From Halictus rubicundus (Eukaryota > Arthropoda > Insecta > Hymenoptera > Halictidae): 64,000 nt of DNA. Position 1 is the stretch's first letter. The number at the start of each line of letters is the position of its first letter. The notes below the pieces were generated by a model. The model was not told the origin of the DNA. It ran no database searches and saw only the letters and a list, made by a program, of their open reading frames with translations. Below, one piece after another: positions 55,746-64,000 of this stretch. The stretch covers positions 186,001 through 250,000 of the forward strand of contig NW_027488566.1 in the NCBI RefSeq assembly GCF_050948215.1, written 5' to 3'. The position numbers and the translations under genes are program-made.

Positions 55746-56518
55746 TGTTTGGCGTCGACCGAAGGTCGGAGTCGCCGGGGGGCCGGGACCACTCAGAAAT
55801 GAGCGCGCGAGGAGGCAAGGAGAGACGGGAGAATTAAACCCTTGTCCTTCGGGAAAATGCACTTTATTTTACTCGGTTGCACGGCGCACGAGGTGCGAGG
55901 CACTCGAGGGCGCGAGAGAGAACGCGCGCACGAGAATCGCGAGCCGGCGAACGTACGAAAATCTTGCGCGTGCAAACTTCTGCCGTCGGATCGCGAAGAG
56001 GAAATCTTGAGCGGCACGAAAAGCGTGCCGCCGCGAGACGGAGATCTTCTACGCGGACGCCGGAAATCTTGTCGCGAAACAGAGTGCACGTAACGCGGCG
56101 CGGGAGATCGCGAGAATACTGCTCCCGAATGATGCGAAATCGCGAGAGTCTCAGAGCGCGAGAGATGAGAATCTCTACTTATCGAGACGAGAGCGGACAG
56201 ACGAGCAAATGTGCTAGAGCGATACCTTGCGATTGATGAGCGTTCAGAACGTTAAGAGAGTGAGAAGGCATACGCAGGTGCCTTAAATAACAAAGACCGT
56301 CGAATGTGGAGCACCGTGATTGGAGCTCGCACATCGGACGATCCTTGTTTGTCTCAATTTGAAGGATTCAAGCTGTGAAATTCGGCCAATGAGAATTGAA
56401 ACGGTTGCTACGCGGTGTCGAGCAACGGCGACACGCGCTCTTGCCGCGTGTTGACATACGCGACAAAAACCGTATGAAATAGCGGTCGCCAGTTCGACTA
56501 TAGGCACCGAATTCCACA
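55746..56518 (-). mobile_element. Solo-LTR-like insert in ORF2
   Basis: On the minus strand TGTGGAATTCGG...CGCCAAACA, 773 bp, with a TATTTAAGG TATA-like box near 56283 and AATAAAG near 55865 in LTR-like order. ORF2 reads up to both edges. No clear target duplication was found, so the left edge may be off by some bases. Confidence 0.55.
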
Positions 56519-56524
56519 GCTTGA

Positions 56525-57547
56525 ATCCTGAACAATAGGTGTGAGTTGGGGTCGGTCAGATGTAGTCTGTGTAATATTGTTGTTAATGTCTTTTTTTGTT
56601 TTTGTAGTTTGGCGATTTTTCTGTTAATATACATTGTCGTGTTATTGCGTTTCTTGTGTTGGGGGGGGGGGGTGTCTAATGCGTTCTGTATGGCTTCGGT
56701 TATGATGAGGAGGTTGTTGTCGATGTCTGTTGTGGTCAAGTTGCGATTGGTGGGGATCGTATTTGTATAGTGTCTGTCTAGGTGTTTAGTGTAGTTTTTC
56801 CATTTGGTGGCCTTGTGGTTTAGTTTTATGGGGTCTGGGTTTGCGGTTGGTGAGATGTTTGAGGGCAGGATGGATTGCATTGAAATAGCTAGGTCGTCAC
56901 TGTCGTAGGGCAGTGTACTGGCTTTCCCGTTTGTATTGTATGCTAGCTCGAGCCTGGCATCTGCGAGGCAGATGTCCAGGAAAGACAGGCCCGGTTTGTA
57001 TGTGGGGCGGGGGGGGGGGGGTTGTAATTGTGTTGAGTCTGTATGTTAGGTCGTGTTTGTTTTCCCATTTTTTAAAGTATCGTCCGCTCTGGTTGTTTGT
57101 TTTGTCCCCCCAGTCCGTCCGTTTAGTGTTGAGGTCTCCGGCTATTATGTAGTAGTTGTTGTCGTCGTGGAGTTTGAGTGATTGGTATAGGTGGTCGAGT
57201 TCAGTTATGTAAAGTGTTCTTTGTCGTTTGTCGCGTATGCGCTTACTATGTAGAGTGCGTGGTTGTTTATGATCTTTATCTTTATAATTGTGTATTCTAG
57301 TATTTTGTTGTCTATTGAGGAGGGGGAGTGAATAGGTTCGCGTGGTATATCGTTTTTGACTAAAATTGCTGTTCCTCCGCCTTGGGTTGCGTTGGGCCTG
57401 TCTTTCCTGTAAAGCTTGTAGTCTTTGAATGCGATATTATGTGAGGGGTTGAGCTTGGTTTCCGATAGTAGTATTATGTCGTGGTTGTGTGTTAGAAGGA
57501 AGTGTTTGAGGTCGAGTCTGCGTGGGTGTGAGATTAGTGAATTTACG
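56525..57547 (-). pseudogene. Jockey-like ORF2 endonuclease
   Basis: Contains VNSLISHPRR, ILLSETKL, GGGTAILVKND, IAGDLNTKRTDWG and LSFLDICLAD, the apurinic-type endonuclease blocks. The C-terminal SDH motif reads SDD (YDSDDLAI), so the catalytic His is Asp. Frameshifts lie near 57216 and at a run of thirteen G (57009-57021). It continues into a lysine-rich linker (INRKIAKLQKQKK) with another 12-G run at 56661-56672 that stays in frame. Confidence 0.85.
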
Positions 57548-57551
57548 TTAA

Positions 57552-60270
57552 GGGCCCGGGTCAGTCACGTGACTTTTCAAGATTCGGTGGTCGGTATCTG
57601 CCGTACAGTTTCCTTTACAGAAATGGTATTACCTACAAATGTGTAGCTGACTGATGAATACGAGATGGAGCTATCGTCGTATTCTATTATGAATCAGAAA
57701 GAGAACTCGATTGACGTTGCAACACAAGAGGTGTGTGACGAGGAAGCTAGATTTTACTGCGTTGTCAGCTTTTAAAAGGGCAATGTTGCCGTATCATATT
57801 CATATAAACACCGTCGATGATCGCATGGAAAGCGTTCGAGCTGGTTCGAGCGGCTTCTTTTCTTCCTTTCGGATCTGTCGAAATTTGGAGGCTTATTCCT
57901 TCTTAATTTAAAATATGGAATTTTCAATTGTAAATAATTGTATTAAACGATCATTGAATATGGACTTGTTTAAAAATCTTCTTAATTTTTTAAACTTTCT
58001 ATACGAATATAACACGAATATATGTATATGTAAAATTTACAGAACAAAAGTATAGTTTTAAAAATTACGTTTTTTATATATTGTTAACAAATGGTAACAC
58101 ATCAATATAATTGATTTGAATTTTAATACGAAGAGTATTATTTTTCGACGTGGAAATGAAAGGTATAAACAATTACGGCATGATTAAAATATTAAAAATA
58201 TTAAAAATATTAAAAGATATTAAAAAGATAAAAATAAGAAATATTATAAAAAAACAAAAAACCCGACTGCGAAAAGAATTAAAAAGAGAAGAAACAAAAA
58301 ACTAATTTATCAAATAAAATATTGATAATAAATAAAATAAAAAATAAAAAAATAAATAGAAAGTATAAATTATCAATAATTCTTTTCGCAGCAAGATTTT
58401 TTGTTTTATTAATAATATTTTTTATTTTTATCTCTTTAGCGTATGTCGCGGTCAGGTTTTTTGTTTGTTTTGTTTGAAACGTGCGTAAATCGCCTCATCT
58501 GGATAAGCTCTAAAGGTTCGACAAGGATAGCGAAGAGCCATCCCGAGAGTGAACAAGATAGACATACTACGACGAGCGACCGCGATCGAGCTCTAGCACT
58601 TGAAAGCAGAGTTGGGCAAAATATTCATCTAAATAAAAATTTCGAATAACCAATAAAAGATAAAAAAATCTTTACTCGTCGAGAATCGAACAAATAATTT
58701 TATTCGACGAGAATTTATCCGACCAATAAAGATAATTTTTTTTATTCGAAGCGGATTTATTCGAACTTCGAATAATTTTTCCATCTTTGATCTGTATCTT
58801 TTATTCGAAGGCTTCGAATAAATCTTCGAATAACTTTTGCCAGCTCGAATAAACGGTGACGAGGTCCGACGAGCTCCGAACTTCAAAGACCCAGCGACTG
58901 ACAAATGGCATACAATGTAAGCAGATAAAGAATCGCGCACGAATGAAAGTTTAAACTTTTAGATTTTTCAATATACCTTCATGAAATTGTGACGAGTGAA
59001 TTGATGGGATTTTCCTGATGAAAATGAGTTCAAATTCGAGTGTAATCGAACAATTTTCATTGATACGTAATGTTACGATAAAAATTACAATCTCATTGAA
59101 GATAGTTCAAATGATGTCGTGTTTGGACTCATTTTCATCGGAATAAGCTCTTTTCTTTTCTTATAAAAATTACACCGAACATGATATAATTAGCATCACA
59201 TTTAATTGACGATTACAAATTCTATCAAGTACAAGCTTGCTGCACACAAATTCTCGTACAATCGACCGAAGCAAGGATGTTTTGTGTGAGTTCTGGGCCA
59301 AGGTCGAATATTTTCATTTTATTCATACGAAACTGATCCGATTTCCACATAGAATATTTAAATGTTTAGTAATCTGTTAAATTCAAATTTTGTAATGTAA
59401 CAAATACATTGTAATATTTGTTGTAATTTCTTTGAAATAATGCCACAACAATTTCTAGTGGTGGTTCAGAGTCACCACTCGAGTGCAAAGGGTTAACAAT
59501 TTCTTTTTCTCTTTTGTATAATGTGGTACTGTATGTAAGCTCATCGGTATACAAATGTGATCGCAATTTCATATGATACATGAAGCTGCAGCTACGACTA
59601 TGCTATATGCGTATATGGACAACTGCACATTGCTTGCATGAGTCCGAAACATCAAACTAGCGGAGTATTTGGATGTATAGGAAAATTATATACATATACA
59701 CACATATACAGACGCACGTTGTCGATGAGCGAATAGGCGTCGAACATAACCACAATCTACGCTTGCAGTTTCCTCCAATCCCACTTCGACAGTCCTTCTA
59801 CTTAGGCGCCACCTGATGAGCTCCAGCTCAACTAAACTTATCACATTTTTTGCTCTATATTATCGATATCATGAATTCTGACGCTAGAAAGCCATGCCGA
59901 AACGGGAAACAAGTTTTCGCCTTTATTTCGCAACAGAATCAAGACAAATTATAGCTCAATTTGTAGCTGGAGATATTTTCTATTGCGGGCTGGTCTCGAC
60001 ATCATCCAGAAAACTCATCCAATGGCATAAAAATGTTTGAATTCCACGGCACGTGCATCGTCAATGTTTGGCCTACTTCTAACGCTCATATTTCTAAATA
60101 TCTCCATAATCTCGTCAGCTCATGACCAGCCCGCATTAGATTGAACCTTCCTCTTTCGAATGAGCCCTTTACCAGCGACAAAATATTCCTTTTTAAGGAC
60201 GAAAACTTGATCCCCGTAAAACCATATTTTGTCGGTAATGTAGTCACTCTACTTTTGGTGCTCCGGGCAC
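57552..60270. mobile_element. piggyBac-like nonautonomous element, TSD TTAA
   Basis: Ends GGGCCCGGGTCAGTCACGTG and CACTTTTG-type GTGCTCCGGGCAC, bounded by TTAA (57548-57551, 60271-60274). Removing it restores ORF2 as IKIATINVNSLIS with a single TTAA, confirming the site. The TTAA target fits piggyBac. TIRs match only in their outer bases (G-GCCCGG). No transposase was found in 2.7 kb. The interior includes runs of TTATTCGAA-type repeats (58625-58860) and AT-rich DNA. Confidence 0.75.
58625..58860. repeat. TTATTCGAA-rich degenerate repeat
   Basis: About twelve variants of TTATTCGA or TCGAATAA occur on both strands. The start GCAGAGTTGGGCAAAATATT resembles some hAT ends, but no matching right end was found. 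Confidence 0.4.
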
Positions 60271-60274
60271 TTAA

Positions 60275-60323
60275 TGGTTGCAATTTTTATGGTGGTGGGA
60301 GGACTGGCGGCGTTATTACTCAT
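60275..60323 (-). pseudogene. Jockey-like ORF2 start
   Basis: Seventeen codons (MSNNAASPPTTIKIATI) from the ATG at 60321-60323, which overlaps the ORF1 stop. They precede the piggyBac-like insert and continue beyond it as NVNSL. Confidence 0.75.
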
Positions 60324-62901
60324 TATGTTTGTCGAATAGTGTGTTTAGAACAAATTCTAGTTTTTCTGTGTTGATTGCTACCTGTGTGGCTATTTGCTGT
60401 ATCTGTGCGATGATGATAGTGGCTATTTCGGTCTTGAGATTGTTGATCCATTCATGTGGGGGTTGCTGGGTGGTTGGCTTCTCGGTTTGGTGTGGGCTGG
60501 ATGATCTGTCGATCCTTCGTGGTTCGCTGGTGGGTGGTGGTTGTTGCGTCGTGATTGGTGCTTGGGATGGCTGCTGGGTTGGTGGTGGTCCTCTGACCAT
60601 TTGCGCGAATGAGCGGTCGCTTGTGACTGCTGTCGCAATTTTTTGAATTCTGTTAGCGTTTTTTTTGTTTGCTGTGGATGTGAGTATCTTTCTTTAGTTT
60701 AATCGCGAACTTTATAAATGGGCAGCCTTTGTAGGAGGCAGGGTGCCCCTTTTGGCCACAGTTGGCACATTTTAAATTGTCGCGGCTGCCAGTGTTGATG
60801 AGGGGGCAGTTGCCTGGCCCGTGATTTTTTGCGCACTTAACACAGCGATATTGTTCGGTCCCACCGAGATTTCTCTACATTTAGTCAATCGTCGCGAGGC
60901 AACAGCTGCATAGAGTCAAAGCTGAAAGCCATAAATTAGGCCCTTTTCCGATTTTTGTCCGTCCTTCGACTAATCACGAAGAATGCTAATTCTTGAGTTG
61001 CCGCACGCGAGGCGCTTGAGGATTCGAGCTGATGGCATTGGAAAGGTGGCCATAAGTCAATCCGTGCGACCCTCACACCGTGTACCGTCCGCGAGGTACT
61101 TGAGAGTTCCGGATTCGGACACAGCGGGCCTTATGGCCCACTACACGCGGCGGCCAAGGGGTCGTAAATCCTCGTCCGCACGACGCGAGGTACGCTCGGG
61201 TTTCGCTACAACCCCAATAACCGTGTCTCTGGTTTTCGTCAAACGGACGAAAACCAGAGACAGTAAACGCACGTTTTTTCCAGCCCTTGGTCTTCGTCAC
61301 CGGACCTCGGCCAAGGGGCAATAAATTAGCTGCTAGCCACTTGGCTAGCACGGCTTACGTGGGCCACTTAGGCCTTCGTCGCGCTGCTCCGGGGTCCCAT
61401 AAATCGCGCATTTTTGGGAACTCTTCCTTATTTGACTTGAGGTGGGACTTCCTCCTCCACCGGTGAGGGCTGTTCCAGAAGATCCTCCGCCCTCAAGTCA
61501 AATTAACGAATAGGGATGATTCTTCCCCCGAAAACGGGCCCATGGCCAAAAAATAGCGTCACCACCGAGGTGACGAAAAGGAACAGCGGACCTCGGGGCA
61601 GCAGATAGACTTGAGATCTCTCCGATACTACATCGATACTGCGGCTTGACTAGACACTTACAACGTCTTTCAGGAAATCGTTAACGTTCTCGCGAACAGC
61701 ACGTCTCGTGTCGGAGACAAGACTATTTCAATTTCAACCTACACTTGTACATACAACATCGTCCATTCGACTCCTGGAATTAGTTGCCCAAAGACAAACT
61801 CCGCCGGCAACCGCTTTGTATTTATCTGAATAAAGGTATATTTATTTCCGCGATTAAATACAAAGATATAGTTCTTTTCGAGAACCCAACAGATATTCTA
61901 AGTGGCAATTTTTGCTCGCGTGTCCGAGACGTTGGCATTTTTTGCACTGAAATATTTGTGGTTTCCTTAGGTGTTCCCATTTGACTTTTTGGTAAGCGAG
62001 GGTTTTGATTTTGAAGATTGCTGCTGTTCGGCTTTCTCGGCTGAGTTGTATTAAGTGGTGGTATTTGTCCGGGTTTTGCTTGTTGTACGTGAATTTGGTG
62101 ACACTGATTATCTGGATGTCTGGTAGTTTAAGATCTTCAATTTCGCTTTTGATGTCGGCTGTTGAGAAGTTACCTTTTATGCCTTTTACTAATATTGATT
62201 TGGGTTTGTGTTCCTCGGGGGTGTACGTGTAATATTGTGTATTTGCTTCTGTGAGTTTATCAGTTATTGCTGTGTAACTTTGGAGGTTTTTCGTGTATAT
62301 TGTGTGGTTGTCTTTATCATTTTCTTTTACTGTGAAGTCCTGTTTTTTTAAGTTTAGTGCCAGTGCGGTTTGAATTATCGTCTCTATGTTAGAGTTGACC
62401 GTGTAGATTGGTGGGGGTGCGTAGGTTTTCGGTTTCTGTTGGATGCTGGTTGGCTTCGTGTTGGGGGTGTTTTCGTTCAGTTCGTTGACACTGTCGTCTG
62501 AGAGATGCTGGTATTGTTTGGTTAGAAGCAATGTGTCAGAGATGCTGATGAGATTGGTTGGTGTTTTCTGGGTTTTTTGGGGAATTCCCATGGGCCTTTA
62601 CTGGGGTCTTTTTTTTCTTCTGCGTCGGTCGGGTTCTGGGGTGCTCCGAGGGATGGCGCTGGGGCTCCTTTTTTCGAGCTGCTGCTAGGTTTGGCTGCAG
62701 AGTTTTTAGGGGGGTTGTTGTCCTGTTGTTTTCTTTGAGGATGTCTTTGTAGATTCTCTCTAGCTGCTCCGATGTTAGTTTTGGGATTTTGGATGAGGTG
62801 GATGTTCCTGGCTTATTGTTAATGTCCTCCAGGCTGTTTTCCTTGTTGTCCATCTCGCTGGGGAGACGTCTCTTGGGACGCGGCAGTGGGTTGGCCGCCA
62901 T
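60316..62901 (-). pseudogene. Jockey-like ORF1 (gag-like), split by an LTR
   Basis: The N-terminus (62901 to about 62540) is polar and Pro/Lys-rich. A one-base frameshift leads into 61892-62591, with YTPEEHKPKSILVKGI and KVKWEHLRKPQIFQCKKCQRLGH of the PRE_C2HC region and the first knuckle CKKCQRLGHASKNC. After a solo LTR (60852-61891) it continues CVKCAKNHGPGNC and CANCGQKGHPAS-YKGC, giving three knuckles. A frameshift at a poly-A run (near 60665) precedes the C-terminal SFAQMVRG and a coiled NLKTEIATIIIAQIQQI. Confidence 0.85.
60852..61891 (+). mobile_element. Solo LTR in ORF1, TSD GATAT
   Basis: 1040 bp, TGTTCGGTCCCACC...GAGAACCCAACA, flanked by GATAT (60847-60851, 61892-61896). AATAAA near 61831 fits plus orientation. 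Contains a perfect hairpin (arms 61225-61240 and 61246-61261) and a longer imperfect one built on TTTGACTTGAGG...CCTCAAGTCAAA (61431-61503). Removing it rejoins the ORF1 zinc-knuckle region. Confidence 0.85.
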
Positions 62902-62969
62902 TGGGCCCGATACGGGACGAGGGTGCCTCGTCGAGTATCGGGGCCAGGCACTTTTTTGGTACTCACTTC

Positions 62970-63600
62970 CACATTTATTTTATATTAAGTAACAAATATT
63001 TCTTTTTAAATATTCAGCAAAATATCTATTTCATGTTACGAGGAAAATATGTTTTTCTAAGTATTAAATGAATCTTTATTTCATATTAGAAGTAGAATAT
63101 TTTTTCCTAATATACAAATAATATTTATTTAATATCACGAAAAAATATTTTTTCTCATTATAAAACAAATCGGAAATAACCCTAGTAGCACAAAATATTG
63201 GTTAAATATTTTTTTCAGATATTCAATAAATATTTTTTGAGCCACACTTTTTAATATGAAATAAATATCAGATTGAAATATTATATACAGATACAGGAAA
63301 TATGAAATAAATGTTAAAGAAATGTAAACTAAATATTCATCAAATATGAAAGAGATATTTAAAATACGTAATGTAAATATTCAGAAAATATACAATCAAT
63401 ATTTAAAAAATGTAAAATAAATATTTCTGTTATATTCTATGAATGGTTAGTCTATATTTTTTAAACGTTTATTTTACATTTAATGTATGTGTATACAATA
63501 TTTGAATCGAATGTTTGCTTTATATTAAAATGTGTGGCTCAAAAAATATTGGTTTGATGTTTGAAAAAATATATTTAACTCACTTTTATATATTTGGTTT
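62970..63600 (-). repeat. AT-rich repeat with CCCTAGTAGCAC, inverted copy 3
   Basis: CCCTAGTAGCACAAAATATT at 63183 is the complement of the end motif at 39135-39157 and 54906-54927. Both sides of it contain ATATTT/GAAATAAATATT units, so two AT-rich blocks may abut here. Confidence 0.65.
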
Positions 63601-63707
63601 GCTAATTGCGGTTCTCTAGATCGGGATTTAGTGTTTTTTTTATGTAATGTTAAATATGTATCTTTTAAAACTTCGATTCCAAACGCGAACTGAAAATATG
63701 GGCACAC

Positions 63708-63820
63708 GTGAGCGCGGCGCGGGCATTCCTTGGAGCGGTCACCCATCCCTCCTTGTGACGTAGCCTACGGTTGTTGTACCTCGGTGATCTGTAACGTAGT
63801 GGTGTTCCTACCCCTTCGAA
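63708..63820 (-). rRNA. 5S rRNA-like sequence, probably pseudogene
   Basis: GGTCACCCATCC (63737-63748) and TCGGTGATC (63781-63789) are exact blocks of 5S rRNA in reverse complement, separated by 32 bases where 5S genes have about 31. The bases between, which hold the internal control region, are diverged (ACGGTTGTTGTACC), so it is likely a pseudogene or the 5S-derived head of a SINE. Confidence 0.55.
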
Positions 63821-64000
63821 TCATCAGATGAAATCATTTTTCCAACATTTCAATTTTCACTAACAATACTAGTGGCACCATTAAAGATACACTACCTTTC
63901 AAAAGTGTGGAAGGAGCTGAACAGAATCTTATGGAACTTTATTGTTTAAGATTTTTTATTATAATCAAAGTATGACTTTCTCTGAAAATTGAATTTAGTA
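63821..64000. other. Unassigned window end
   Basis: No gene or repeat is recognised. Confidence 0.3.

Larger units (their letters stand above)
54928..62941 (-). mobile_element. Jockey-like non-LTR retrotransposon, broken
   Basis: ORF1 (60316-62901) and ORF2 (54928-60323) overlap by eight bases (ATGAGTAA) on the minus strand. Three inserts split it: 55746-56518, 57552-60270 and 60852-61891. The element ends at the first residues of the RT domain, so the 3' side is missing. Non-LTR elements usually lose the 5' side on insertion, so this loss is a later event. Confidence 0.88.

Noticed and set aside
63183..63203. CCCTAGTAGC as a piggyBac terminal repeat
   Set aside because: No TTAA is found at any of the three copies' ends.

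Overview
The window is a nest of eukaryotic transposable elements with almost no ordinary host genes. Everything recognisable is an insect-type retroelement or DNA transposon: BEL/Pao, Ty3/gypsy, Ty1/copia, Jockey-like, mariner-like, hAT-like and piggyBac-like. Unique DNA is AT-rich, while many inserts are GC-rich. There are no bacterial operons. The mixture fits a hymenopteran genome, possibly an ant; that is inference, not a demonstrated identification.

Layout. 1-944: unassigned DNA and an LTR-like end. 951-3060: mariner-like element with 300-bp terminal inverted repeats and a broken transposase. 3251-3862: a BEL-type LTR and leader. 3863-4533 and 8131-8440: one 10-11 bp array, flanking a decayed gypsy element (4534-8130, minus). 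8440-12474: purine-rich repeats, then two convergent decayed reading frames of an unnamed mobile-element type, the second split by a solo LTR. 12497-20542: a minus-strand BEL element with intact integrase but no RT core; its right-hand LTR carries a 2.2-kb insert that itself carries a 907-bp insert. 20548-22226: copia remnant. 22231-24302: recombinant LTR-like element, BEL integrase tail and LTR. 25160-26093: another LTR. 26478-27324: a small three-exon gene, the best candidate for a genuine expressed gene. 28080-30000: two local repeat families. 30010-36626: second minus-strand BEL element (gag, protease, RT) broken by two inserts. 36812-38498: GC-rich TG..CA element. 38534-43920: AT-rich repeats, an inverted-repeat element, a hAT MITE with perfect 8-bp TSD, and a tRNA-like sequence. 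44027-47937: second mariner-like element, nearly intact except for one stop codon, with a 2-kb insert in its left inverted repeat. 49311-51607: env-bearing gypsy derivative whose gag start is joined to its integrase end. 51739-53047: GC-rich insert. 54928-62941: Jockey-like element cut at the start of RT and split by three inserts. 63183-64000: AT-rich repeat and a 5S rRNA-like sequence.

How the parts relate. The genes do not form a pathway; the relationship is stratigraphic. In at least seven cases an inserted element can be removed on paper and the flanks rejoin, either into an open reading frame or into a sequence matching an uninterrupted paralogue elsewhere in the window. This gives exact target-site duplications (ATAT, AAGT, TCGG, ACAG, ACCAC, GATAT, TTAA). 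Every transposon protein seen is broken by a stop, frameshift, deletion or active-site change, except the BEL integrase at 13352-14797.
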